Below, one piece after another: positions 42,521 to 53,919 of a stretch of DNA of 64,000 nt. A program made the translations under genes and the position numbers. Position 1 is the first letter of the stretch. Every line of letters begins with the position of its first letter. Source of the stretch: Sphagnum magellanicum (taxonomy: Eukaryota > Streptophyta > Sphagnopsida > Sphagnales > Sphagnaceae); contig CM038907.1 of assembly GCA_021904315.1 (NCBI GenBank), forward strand, positions 19,413,223 to 19,477,222, given 5' to 3'. The notes beneath the pieces are model-generated. The model did not search any database and had not been told where the DNA came from. It was given only the letters and a program-made list of their open reading frames with translations.

Positions 42521-44648
42521 GTGTTCGGTCATAGGCAGGCAATCGATGACAGGCTGGTTTACCTTGCCAGTGTTGGGCATGTAAATGGTTTAGGGTTTGG
42601 TGATAGGCCAATCAAATGATCCATTGCAAAAAAAACCCATCAAAACATGCACCCACAATTAATTAATATAAACTTGGAAAAAAGTATAATCATTAAAGGT
42701 GTATAATAAAAATATAATATAATTATGTGTAAAATATAGCATCAAAACACTGAGATTGGTCACAAATAGGATGAGGTTAAAAAAGAATCATGCCAAAAAA
42801 AGTACATTAACATTCAAGGGGGGAGGGGGGAACTCAGAAAACTATCAATTTCTGTGATAAACTGAGTTTCATCTTGCCTTTCATTTTTCCTGAGCGCCTC
42901 CACTGCTGCTACGTATATTTTCATTGCTCCTACCTGTACAACTACTATAATTACTCTAGAACCTTATGCATTAAATGCTGCCAGATTTAATAAAAAAAAT
43001 TCACTTTATGGATACGTTGAAAGAAGAGGGGTTTGAGGGTGAAAGGAGGCCCAAAGACAAGGTAAGTTTATGAATAACCTCAGTATATACATTTACACGT
43101 CTCAAAACATTTACACATGGCTCTCTAAGTGTATTTGACAAATATTTACACTGGCCTCATGTAAATATTAAAAAAATTATATACACATCAACAGTGTAAA
43201 AAGTTTGAATGTTTTACACTTACATGAGATTTACATGCCGTATATATGACCATTGCCACTTACATGCACAACACCAGCAAGTACCTATGTAAGCCTACTT
43301 GATAGGCAAACATGTAAGTATGAAGACTACACACGAACAACCAACCCAACACATGTGATTATTTTTATCATATAAATTTTGTTTCAAATACAATTTTTGG
43401 GTGAAATATCATCCATGTTGCATCTTTCATCATCCATGTCAAGTTCATCAATATTTTCATTTTCATTTGTGTAATTCACTTTCAAACATTATGGTAGATT
43501 TCACCAAGATAAGTTGACCCATGTGATACCTAATTCATTTTGAATGTCCTTAATTTCATCCATGTAAAATCCTTTCACCCATATTACCAATTACATGTCA
43601 TTTCAATTGAGACATAGTAAAATTCATTTGTATGGAAATTTACATTCAAAAGATTGACTTCATTGTTGTGATGACATTTCATCCATCAACATATTGATTG
43701 ATAATTCTTCATCCATTCCATATATCTTCATTGCCAGACTTTTATTTGAAGCCCACCTTCCTATTTGTCAACTTCCTTTTTCTCTTTCTCCCAAAGGTTC
43801 TAAACGGTCCCAAAATCAATTGAAACACCTTATATTCTTAGAACCAATGTGTGATGATGATGATTATTATTATTATTATATAAGATAATCATTGACACCC
43901 ATCCGGGCCAAATTTGACCACACACAAGATGGATGGAGCTTGTATAGTTAATTCATTTTGACATTTTTTTTCAAAAAAATAAAATCATGATCTTTTTACA
44001 ACCTAAAGTTATGAACTTAGTAAACACTAATTTTTTGTGCATCTATGATATTTACTCAAATATCTCCAAAAGGGGAAAAGAAGGTGGAAATATATCTTAT
44101 TACCCAACCTTGATATTTGACAAGCTAGGCTATTGAAAGTGTCTATAATATAAGCTATTGTGAAGGTTACAAGGATGGAGTTTTAGGGCAAAGGATATGA
44201 GCTACAATGTGGTGCTATTGCAAACAACTTGAGGAACACATTGGGAGTGTCATTGGGTACAGCATCATCATTGGGAACTGGTGGTCTCCCCATGCAAGGA
44301 AACATGTTGGGAATATCAAGATCCAAAAGAAAATCTCAAAACACCCATATCTCTCATTCCACTGAGAACAACACACACTTTTGTAACTATTTTGTGTGAA
44401 AGTTCACATTCATTCGCAGCGAACTTACAGAGCAGATTACTGATTCTCAAAACTAGCTGCAAATCTATGGGAAAAAAGGGTGCAACATATCTCTCACCCA
44501 TAAAGACTTTTTTAACATTTCCATATGATATTCACCCATTACGATTGATGCAAAAATAGGCCCAGGGTTTAGGGTTTTTTCGCACCAATTTTTCTAATTT
44601 CTCAAATCATCTTTTCTTATTCAACCATTTGGCTGGACACTAGTACTA
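42521..44648. other. AT-rich intergenic DNA, no gene seen
   Basis: No gene supported. Stretches near 43080-43330 repeat TTTACAC/ACATGTAA-type words on both strands. The open frame at 44281-44559 (plus, 92 codons) is unrecognised and lies downstream of the START gene. Confidence 0.45.
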
Positions 44649-47209
44649 CTAATCCCTAACTCTCCTCTTCATTCTATCCATGTGCCTTGCAATACCAAAG
44701 ACAAGAAATCTGCCTACATAACCCCTCTCCACACCAAATGCTAGCGCTACAGCACCACCTAATATTAGCCATTTAGTGCATTTGTTTTGAGAGTGACGTA
44801 TACTACGATGCTCTATGCTGGGACCCTCCCTGCCGCTGCCAGTGTTCTCTAAACCAGAACTTGCAGGTTCATCAACTTTAGTTGACAATTTGGAGTCTTT
44901 CAGGAGTACAACAGCAGCAGGCACCTTAGTGTTCACATGTGCGATCAATGCAGATGGTGAAAGTGGTCTATTCTGTCTTCGCATCATCTGGTATTTTCGT
45001 ACTGCAGGCTCCACTTTCTTCACACATCCCCACATGCCTTGACGGATTCCAAGCTTTGCAAGGTCACGCTGAATACCCATGTCCTCATGATGGAGGAGCA
45101 TAACTTCACAAGCTGTCAGTTGTCCATCTCTCTTCGCCGATTCCACTGTACATACAGAAAAACAGGAATGAATTGATTTTCTAGTTGCAAATTTTCTATA
45201 GTTTGTTTTGGAAATATTGCCAGATTGCTCTATTGGGTTCTAGCATGTAGCCAACACTGTGAAGGAATCTTAAACATTTCTACTTTCATATCCTGTTTAT
45301 AGCCAAATTTGGCTACACTGTATTATGGATAATTGCCAGTTCAACTACATCACACATTGAAGAAAAAGAAACCCTGTCTGGAACACTCTATAACAACAGC
45401 CATATTACATATCCCACAATCCTGTTGTCCATCTTCTTTAAGACTTTTTGTGAAAGTAAAACTTAAGAGTAGCTACAATGTGTTTTAAATTATTTTTGTA
45501 CCTGCACGGATTCGCCAACTTGAATAAAATACATCCACTCTTCTGGGTGAGTTTTGTCTGGGGACTGAAGAACAAGGCACTCCCTGTAAACAAACCAGGG
45601 ACGACAAAGAGATCAGGAATTATATTGTTTCTACATCTATGGTCACCGATCAGAAGCACCAGGATACAGGGGATGATGGGGGCCCCAAAAAAAAAATTCA
45701 AATTTTAGCTCCTGCAGCAAGCAAGACATGCGATTGCAAAGAATTTTCTGAACATGAAATAATCTTCAAATTCATACAAGACATGAGGACCCCTTCATAG
45801 TGCAACAAGGGAAATTGCAAGAGGTACCTTGGTGATACAATAGAAGGTGCCATCTGATTCCCATATGCGTCGTCCTATGATATACTCCCGATCCTTACAG
45901 AAGTATGGGAACTGAAACACAAACCAGATTACCACATACAACCACATCAGCTAAACATAACTCTTCCCCATTTTGTAAATCTGATCCAGCCCCCCAACCC
46001 AGTTCTGGATTCCAGCTCCTCAACAAGTTGTTTACTTCAGCAAAGAGGGGGCAAACATCTTCGAAATCTCCTCACCTTGCGGATCCACTGAACAATTACA
46101 AAACCCGTGTTTTTGCATTCCTCTAATATTTTGGCATGAATCAGCATGTCATCCCACTCAAGTCGGTATTCGTCATCCACAAAAAAATCTCGCATCAACA
46201 TAGGTGTCACATCCTCAACCACTGTGGAGCTCCGATACTGAGTTGGTCCCTTCTAAATTCAACAACACAGCTACATGTAAGCTTTAGGCCCAGATGATTA
46301 GGGAATACCAGGTGCAAGCAAAATCTGGGTACATAGGAAATCATTCAGGCTCCAAAAAAACACAGACAAAGTGCCACATCCTAGTCTCACACCTTGAGCA
46401 CTTCATCAGCTTTACCAACTGCTCTATTGATTGATGGCTAGAGAATGTAGAGCTTTACCTCAGGGTCACGCCGCCAGGATTGGTATGACAAACCAGGGAC
46501 AAACCTGTCCATCATGAATTCCCAAGCAGGATCATCTCTATCCATAGATTCCAACCGGTTCATGAAGGCCATAAGATCATCGTTGGTGATGAGTGCATTA
46601 TTGCTTTCTGTCATCTCAGAAGGCCTGCAAGCAGAACAGGAAAAAACATTTTCTAACATATGAGACAGGACTAGGAGTGACTGAACATTCTCAAGAAAGA
46701 CTTCACTAACGTTGATGGCATCAATGGCTCTGTGCGAAGTGGTGGTGTTCACAGCATGAGTTGCCTGAGGAGTCATTCATGACCCATAGAGTTATTATCA
46801 AAAGAGAAATGAATGGAGAAAGGAAAAAAATTTCTCACGGTGAACTTGGAGCTTGTGAAATGCTTGGGGGTCCAACTGCTGCTTGCACAGGTGGTGGTGG
46901 TGGTGGCAGCCACATCCATGTACTGAATTGCATCCATGCCTCTTCAAAAGGACTATACCAGCACAGGCTCGGGCGATCCTCAATGCTTGTTGTTGTCATA
47001 TGTTGGCACAATCCAGACCATTGAGCCTGTAACCATCGAGAAAAGGAGCTGACCCATGTGGGTTTCCAAGACCAACCCAGAACCAACCCAAGGACAATCG
47101 CCAACCACATTGGTCCAACACACTCCATTGCATTCACTGCTGCTGCACCTAACCCCGCAGGTGGTGGCTCCATATATACTGAAAGGTTCAAATCAGTTCT
47201 CACATCCAT
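44649..47209 (-). CDS. Membrane-anchored START-domain lipid-binding protein
   Basis: Six minus-strand exons, 47209-46839, 46624-46459, 46252-46076, 45911-45828, 45583-45502 and 45145-44649, encode about 458 aa with consistent phases. The start is fixed by an in-frame TAG directly before the ATG. A hydrophobic segment at about 34-48 (WLAIVLGLVLGW) follows a short N-terminal tail. The START domain spans roughly 135-345: LESMDRDDPAWEFMMDR, YQSWRRDPE, LRMDFF-type VTPMLMRDFFVDDEYR, GRRIWESDGTFYCITK, and LTACEVMLLHHEDMGI followed by AKLGIRQGMWG. A second hydrophobic segment lies at about 419-446, then a basic tail. This is the layout of plant START proteins of the At4g14500/At3g13062 type (polyketide cyclase/lipid transport superfamily), presumed to bind lipid at a membrane; the ligand is unknown. 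The ORF that extends exon 2 upstream to 46776 is intron read-through. Confidence 0.92.
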
Positions 47210-48640
47210 CTACCCACGCCTTGGTGCTGCTGTTGATTTCTTCAACCATGCAAAACTCCACGGAACTAAACCTGTCTCACTAATGATGAAAATGATGATA
47301 ACAATAATTGTGGTGAAGAATCTGTTGCTGATGAAGGTGATACCAATACTCTCGCTGAAGAATCTGCTGCCGCCAATGATGATGAAAACAATACTTGTGG
47401 CAAAGAATCTGTTGCTGATGATGATGAAAACAATATTGTGTCCAAGAATCTGTTGCACACATTGACAAGAATATTTTTGTTGAAATCAGAACAAAGATGC
47501 ATTGATGAATCTGCAAATCAGGGTTTAGGGTTTACTGATTCTAGACTAGCAGCAGCCACCCCAATTTTGCAGCTATGGCTTCCTCCTATTGTCAAGCTTT
47601 GGGAAAACCAAGCTCTCGACCTACCTCCAGGAGGATGCCGAAGAACAAGGAGAGGCTATTAGTTAGGATAGGAGGACAGAAAAACAGATCTTGCTGCTAT
47701 GGATACGTTAAAAAATGCAAAGAAAAACAGAGGAGAAATTTCTGCGAATGTACACCTGTGAAATGGGTGTTTTTTTCTTTTGTTTTTTCCTTTCTCCCCA
47801 CCCTCTTCTTCAAGTGCTTGCTTCCTCAGCCGAATCGCTCCGAGTTTTGCTGGTTTTGTTTTACTACTGCAAATGGGGCTTTCAGCTACACAGTGTTCGT
47901 TTATTTTGGAAGTTGGGAATTCTTCGAGCAGTGGTGAATCCTGAACCCTAACACGTGATTCCTGAACATAGAGGTATGTATGTCTCTCCTCTCCCTCCAC
48001 CCAGTGATTCACTGCAAAGAAGGGGGGGCGGGCGGGCTCTCTCCAGCGATGGGTTTCCCTTCTCTTCGCGCACTTGATGAACAGTTGTTGGTGGGTGCTC
48101 ACCACCAGAAGCTTCAGCGTTGAATCGCGTCTCGGAAGAACAAGTGTCTGGAGTGTCTCTCTCGGGAAAGAAGGACAAAAAAAGAGGAATCTGCAACCAG
48201 AATTTCACCGCGGAAATTGAAACACAACTGCAAAACCACCACCTCTTCTCCAAAGTTTTTCCCCGCAGTTCCACCAAACCAGAATGCCAAAAAAACTCGC
48301 AGTGGAAAAAAAAATGGCAAAAACCAAAAGAGAACTCACTCCCCAAAATCACATCCACCAAACACCCCCAACACAGACAAACACACCCAAAACCCCAAAA
48401 AAGAAAGAAAGAAAAAAAAACAAAACACACTCATCAAACTTGTTATTGTTTTTCTTTAGAATTCCCCTCAAATCCAAACCCCAGAGAGAAGAAAAAACAA
48501 CCAAAGACAAGCCAAAGACACACAGAAACTGAGCAAGAGCTTCAATTGGGTGCCCTGGATTTGTAGAGATTCTGGCACAGAGATGGTATATGAGGACTCA
48601 GGAGCGAGAAAAAGTGGTAGCTAGTAAGCACAGTGCGGAT
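47210..48640 (-). promoter_or_regulatory. Upstream region of the START gene
   Basis: The region holds an 82-codon minus-strand frame (47458-47210) whose TAG directly abuts the START-gene ATG, and on the plus strand an in-frame acidic repeat (47267-47662). Further out lie pyrimidine/purine-rich stretches and AAAC/CCAAA-rich low-complexity DNA (48280-48440). Promoter function is inferred from position only. Confidence 0.35.
47290..47460. repeat. Codon-periodic repeat, about 42-45 bp units
   Basis: The word GAAGAATCTGYTGC, or AAAGAATCTGTTGC, recurs about every 45 bp, interspersed with GATGATGAAAACAAT. On the plus strand it stays open and reads as Asp/Glu/Asn-rich units (EESVADEG, EESAAANDDENN, KESVADDDENN). 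The frame is open from about 47267 to 47662 but has no ATG before 47438 (a GTG-type codon). Confidence 0.6.
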
Positions 48641-48654
48641 TAGGCAGACCGAAA

Positions 48655-48850
48655 ATGGTCAGAAATGGACGCCAGGAAGGGGAGGGTAGGGGAGGGGAAG
48701 GCGGCAAGGGAAGGGGGCACGGGGGGCGGCACAGCAAAACCGCCCCACCGCCTGGCTGCAAGTGGCCGACGAAAAGCCGGCCGGCGATTCTTTGGGGAGT
48801 TTGGATGGCCAGTAAAGGGCGCGCCACGCTTCAAATCTCTTGCCCAAATT
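48655..48850. other. GC-rich island in AT-rich DNA
   Basis: Sequence such as GGGGAGGGTAGGGGAGGGG, CCGGCCGGCG and GGCGCGCC stands out against AT-rich surroundings, and CpG is frequent. No gene family is recognised in either strand. It may be foreign to its context (captured or organellar/bacterial DNA) or a promoter-like island. Confidence 0.5.
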
Positions 48851-48938
48851 TTGTTTGGTGTTTTCTAAGGCCAACAAGGCTGTCAGGTGTGCCACATGTG
48901 CATCAAAAGAAGGGTGTTGACATGATTTTTTTGGCGTT

Positions 48939-49050
48939 CCATTCACACTACAAACATTCTCACTCCATTCACACTACACACGTATCTCATTCCATTCACA
49001 CTACACACATATCTCACTCCATTCACACTACACACATATCTCATTCCAAA
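48939..49050. repeat. 26-27-bp tandem repeat, four copies
   Basis: CATTCACACTAC begins at 48940, 48966, 48993 and 49020, giving spacings of 26, 27 and 27 bp. Units also share the block TATCTCAYTC. Confidence 0.9.
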
Positions 49051-49410
49051 AATTTTGCAATTTTTCTTTTGGGGGGGGGGGGGGGGGGGGGGATGGCCTT
49101 GAGAACACGATGGCACCCAAACAAACACTGGGCAACACAAGTTCCGCACGACAAGAGAAGCTTCCTCGAATGAATAGTAAGTGTAAGTGTGAAAAGATTA
49201 TGGGTTTTTCTAAAAATTTTACAACACATGACAAAAACTGGGTGATCGAAAATTGTCCGTATCAAAGAGTAAAAAAAGTTAAATGTGCATTGGTCCAAAT
49301 CTCGAGTGAGTGAGTGAGCAAGCGAGCAAACAAACAAACAAACAAAACAATGTCCGTTTCAAAACACTACTGTTTTGAGTGAGGAAAATAGTGTTTTATT
49401 TTTTGGTAGA

Positions 49411-49482
49411 ACACATGTTTCGTGGTCTAAAACAAGATCGGTTTTTAGACCACAAACGAAAAAAAATAAAAATCACGTGTTA
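49411..49482. repeat. Imperfect inverted repeat (hairpin)
   Basis: GTGGTCTAAAA (49422-49432) pairs with TTTTAGACCAC (49443-49453). Outside them AACACATG on the left and CACGTGTT on the right extend the pairing across an A/T-rich bulge. Confidence 0.6.
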
Positions 49483-49809
49483 CGACGACCCTAGCTACTA
49501 CGAACAACTTACTTTATACGTGACAATTTTGTGAGGGGTAAAGAGGAAAAAGTGGGTCAATTTAAAAGCTTATTGTCCTTTACTTTTTTTTTCTTTTTTT
49601 TTTTTTACCTTCGGCCTTCCTTTGGGCCCATGTCGGCCCCTCTACTAGTGACTCTCTCTAGTAGGTACCGAGTTGACGAGACCAGTGTGACAAGTTGTGA
49701 GGAAAACTGGGTGTGTTCTCCAGAGCTTCTTTGCCTCTTCTTCTTCTTAGTCTTCATAGGTAATAATTTTTTTCATTAGGTTCACCGCATGTGTTGGAAT
49801 CCAATTGAA

Positions 49810-49895
49810 GATTCAATAGCGGACTTGAGTTCAATGCTATAACAATTTTATAGATTCAATAGCGGACTTGAGTTCAATGCTATAACAATTTTATG
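49810..49895. repeat. 43-bp tandem duplication
   Basis: GATTCAATAGCGGACTTGAG starts at 49810 and again at 49853; the two 43-bp units are almost identical, ending CTATAACAATTTTAT. Confidence 0.9.
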
Positions 49896-50172
49896 GTACT
49901 TGCTTGTGTAAGAATCAATACACTCGGTTTTTTTAAGTCCAACTCATGACTTGTGTAAGAGTAATAAGAGTCGGTTCTACTAAGACGATAGAGTCACCCA
50001 AGCGTTGGGTTTAGGTTGAGTCTTGGGTGTTTTTTTTTTCTTTTCTCTTCTCTCTCTCTCTCTTTCTAGTTTTTTGATATTGAAAATTTGGAAAAATTTA
50101 GTTGAATTTACACTTGAAACAAATAATCACATTTTCTTTTTCAAAAAATGGCAAAATTTCACAATCCCCCCT

Positions 50173-50208
<36 letters not shown>

Positions 50209-50210
<2 letters not shown>

Positions 50211-52517
50211 AAGAAACCAATGGATAAAGCCCAAAGTTGAAAGCCATGTCCAAAATGCGAAATTCTACCAATTTTCAGCTTTACCCTACAAACTTTTATC
50301 GCAAATTTTACTTTTCTCACCATTTTTCTCAAAATATAGATTTGGAAAGGAGGGGTGAGGGGTTGGGGGGTCTTGTCTTTTTCTCTACCAAAAAGAAAAA
50401 GAGAATAAACTTGTGTGGGCGAAAAGTTTTTAACATGCAAATCAACAAGTGTAGGGTGAAAAGCCCGAGGCCAGGGGCTTTGTCCGAATAAGGGTCTGAA
50501 TAAGGACCCGTGCAAGGCAGACCCAAGCATGAGCCCAATTCCGGTGAAGCTCATGGTTGAGGGCTTTACCAAAAACATACCAATCGCACTCGGAATTCAC
50601 TTTTTTAATGTTTTCTTGTGATACCCAACACATACTTGGGTATCTGGTAGGTAACCTTTGGGTATCACAGGGCAGACCCCCCCCCCCCAAAACAATGTGA
50701 TCATTTTGCAAAAACAGAATGCCCATGGGCACCCGTGGGCAATATTTGTTTTTCAAAATGCCCCACAAGTTTACGTGCACTGCAAGAAGCTTTGCTCTCC
50801 GGATGAGAAAATGGCAAAGCGCGTGAGCCATGGGCGAAGAACCTTGGGAAATTAGTGTAAACCTGAATAATAAGACGGGATGATTTTTTTTTTTAATAAT
50901 AAGCAATGATAAAACCCACAGTAAAAAAACCCCAAGGAATTAGGGACCAATGAGCTTTGGGCATTATGGATGAATCGGCAATTTTAGGCTCACTTTAGAC
51001 TCTAGGAGTCCAGGCCAAAAAAAACTTTGGGGCCAATAATGAGAAATTTGAGCACTTCTCGGCTTGTTATTTTGGTCCCCCTTGACTCCCTCGTATAAGG
51101 GGGGGGGGGCTAAGAACCCCTTTCCAAATGAAGTAAACCTTGGCCGTCTAATTTTGGCACGTAAATTTGTAAGGTGTGCCTCCGTTTCATTCTTATTTTT
51201 GAAATTTTTTAATTACGTGTGTAATTTGGGCTCCCTCCTTGGTCAACAAGCTAGCCTCAATTATTTTTGGCCTTCTTTTGGTTCGTTTGATTCGATTGCA
51301 AAGAAAGAGCAAGTAAGTCGGACATGAATCACGTGAGGTTGTGTGCATGTGGCTCAGGTTCGGCTGACTAGCCGGCTGTGCCTATGGTCGGCTGTAGCAG
51401 ATTTGGTGTTATGTTCAGGAGGCAAGCAAAAATAAAATATCAGAAAACCCGTCTCGAGATAGCCCAGAACCGTGGTATGCGGGCAACCACTAGTTGCTCT
51501 AACCAGTCATCGACATGAAACTGGGATAAGAGGATTCAGCAGCAATGCCTTTTTGCAACCTGGAAAAATAATAATTAATTAATTAATTAAATCATCTTTT
51601 TTCTGCTAAAGAGATAGAATGCACAATATATGTACAAGTGTTGCTTGTGTATTTGGGTATTTTATTATATGTTATCTTTTCAAGAATCTGGCTATAATAA
51701 TAACAAGGGAATTTGCTTGGTTTTTTAAAAATATATAAATTATAGTATAAGCTAGAATTTATTTAACTCAAAAATGTAAAATATTGATCCTAATATATTA
51801 AATTTAGTATTTTTCCTCAATTTCAAACATACTAAATTTAATATTAGGATCAATATTTTATAGCAAATGAGAAGGCTTTTTTGGTGTGTTCTCAAAGTGT
51901 TCCCATCATGTTCTCAAATTGTTCCCCAAGTTCCCAATATGTTCCCTAAGACATTTCAAACAACACCTCCTTTTCTTTTTTTTTCATTCCATATTATTTG
52001 GCCATGGTTCAACTATTATAATTTTGTATGTAAATGGGAAGCATGACAAAGCATGCTTCTATTTTGGGGGAGGGGAGCATATTTAGGTTTTTATGTTGGG
52101 GAGTGACCCCCATTTTCCAAAAATCTTGGTGATGGGCCATTCAAATGGCTCACTCGCTCTTTCTTTCTTTCTTTCTTTCTTTCTTTTAAAGAATTTGTGG
52201 GTGCACCCCACTCACTAATTAAGAGAAAAAGAAATTGCAAGGAAAGGCCAAGCACTTGACAAAGATGCTCTAAACCCTAAACCCTCCCCCTCAATTTGAA
52301 AAGCAAAAAGACTATTTGATCATGGATTTAGAAGTTGGACATGCAAACATGTAGAGAGAGAGAGTGAGTGAGAGCACAAGGGAGTTGTGGATTTTGGTGA
52401 TCATTTCTTTGGTAGTTTGATTGTAGAAACAAAACCCATGTTGTAATAAATCTTTGTGGGTTCAGCAATCTTACTCCTTGAACCAAGCTATGTCAACAAC
52501 ACGTTGCACACATACAC
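50209..52517. other. Intergenic DNA, no gene seen
   Basis: No gene supported. It contains G or C runs near 50680 and 51101, an 11-bp inverted repeat (50618-50628 and 50658-50668, GTGATACCCAA), a GCCGGC-type richer patch near 51355-51410, a (CTTT)n run at about 52157-52187 and a TAAACCC pair near 52271-52285. The long hairpin at 51777-51860 is listed separately. Confidence 0.5.
51777..51860. repeat. Long hairpin: 32-bp arms, 18-nt loop
   Basis: The left arm (51777-51810, TAAAATATTGATCCTAATAT...) is the reverse complement of the right arm (51829-51860) over 32 bp, apart from a 2-nt AT bulge on the left. The loop is 18 nt. It could be a minimal foldback element or a small-RNA hairpin precursor; there is no TIR/TSD evidence beyond the arms. 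Confidence 0.85.
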
Positions 52518-52765
52518 AAAACACCGAATTGGATTTTATGTCATTTGAAGTGCGAAACACGAAATTGGATTTGACTTCATTTAAAGTGAGAAACCTCCAA
52601 TTGGGTTTTACATCATTTGAAGTGTGAAACACCCAATTGGATTTTACATCATTTGAAGTGCAAAACACCCCAATTGGATTTGATTTCATTTGAAGTGAGA
52701 AACATACAATTGGATTTCATGTCATTTGAAATGCTAAACACCCAATTGCATTTGACTCTCATACA
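52518..52765. repeat. 36-bp tandem repeat, about seven copies
   Basis: AATTGG (AATTGC in the last) lies at 52527, 52563, 52599, 52635, 52672, 52708 and 52744, a spacing of 36 bp with one 37. Units share CATTTGAAGTG and AAACACC. The period is a multiple of three, so a minus-strand frame stays open across most of the array and reads as a 12-residue repeat close to SNDVKSNWVFHT. Confidence 0.92.
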
Positions 52766-53917
52766 CATAACTGAAATGACTTGTTTGATACCACCTTCCT
52801 ATCTCGAGTAAGTTAAATACAAAGATGCACAAAAATGTTTAATAACCATCACATTTTAATTAATAAATACACCCAACTTTCAATTACAGGCAACTGAAAT
52901 TTAATTGCAACTTGGCATCTGAAGGGGGCAAGATTTGGTATGGGCAGATACAGGTCACCCAACACCAACATTTTGTTTTAAAATCACGAGATTCTATATT
53001 AAGTTCCAATGGTAGCCAAAAATGTAGAAGGATCCTTTTTTAGAAATTCTTTCATTTTTTCTATCTTCATTTGTTTAAAGCCATTTATTTCTAAACCATC
53101 TTATTGACAATTGCAGTGGCCACTTCAAAGTTGAGCTACATCATAAAATTGGAGAAGGTCAAGAGCATGACAAAGTATATATAAGCAGGTTGAATTTAGG
53201 TTTGTATACATAGGCCCATGGGAAGCTTAGTCAGTTTGGACTCTAGATCATGAAGAGTAAACACCTAAATAGCATTGAAGTAGAGGCATGCTGGTGAAAC
53301 TACGATAGTTAATAGTTTGTTGTGTCATGTGTGTGACAAAAGTGTGCACATCATTCAATGCAAATTGTTCTTTGGGTGCAATCCTTGCTATTGTAACCAA
53401 AAAGAACACGGACAAAAAATGCCACAATGAGAGTACATGCGTTGTCTTTCAAGAGTCAATCCAAAACCTACTTTCTAGTGAACAGATTAAAAAAAACATT
53501 TAGACCCTTCATCAAACCCAAATCTTCTTTCCTGAGGACTAAAAACCAGAATAAATAAAATTCTTCAATTATGCATCTGTGCACAGAATGCACATGTTCA
53601 GCAGCACTCTAAACAACTATATATTATTCAACCACCATTTTCTACACATTTCCTCCCTAGAAAGACAACTACGCATACTTTTTTTGAAGTCTAGCCAGAG
53701 ATCAAACCTTTTCAATCTTCATTCAGTCTTTTGATCTGTTAATCTCATTTTTTTACATTGCAATGCATCAATTCAGGTTCTATGTGCCAATTCCCCAAAA
53801 GAAAGTGTTGAACCCCTATCTCAATACATCTTCAAACCTGAACACTACGAGTTCTAATAAGATGATAAAATATAAGGTTTTGTGCAAAACCATTAAGAGT
53901 AAGGGCAAATACGTTAA
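52766..53917. other. AT-rich intergenic DNA
   Basis: No gene or element recognised between the 36-bp repeat and the TA target site of the first pogo-like element. Confidence 0.5.
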
Positions 53918-53919
53918 TA

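Larger units (their letters stand above)
49071..50208. other. Segment bounded by poly-G (22) and poly-C (35)
   Basis: A run of 22 G lies at 49071-49092 and a run of 35 C at 50174-50208, in inverted orientation about 1.1 kb apart. The outer flanks share TTTCTTTT directly next to the runs (TTTCTTTT before the G run; AAAAGAAA after the C run). The inside holds a 43-bp duplication, a short hairpin and low-complexity frames but no recognised gene. Long homopolymers may be misassembled. Confidence 0.5.

Noticed and set aside
46625-46776. Extra N-terminal part for START exon 2
   Set aside because: It reads through intron 1; using the acceptor at 46624 restores phase with exon 1.
52518-52765. CRISPR-like array
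   Set aside because: Units are contiguous diverged tandem repeats with no distinct spacers, in a plant nuclear context; the same holds for the 27-, 41- and 52-bp arrays.
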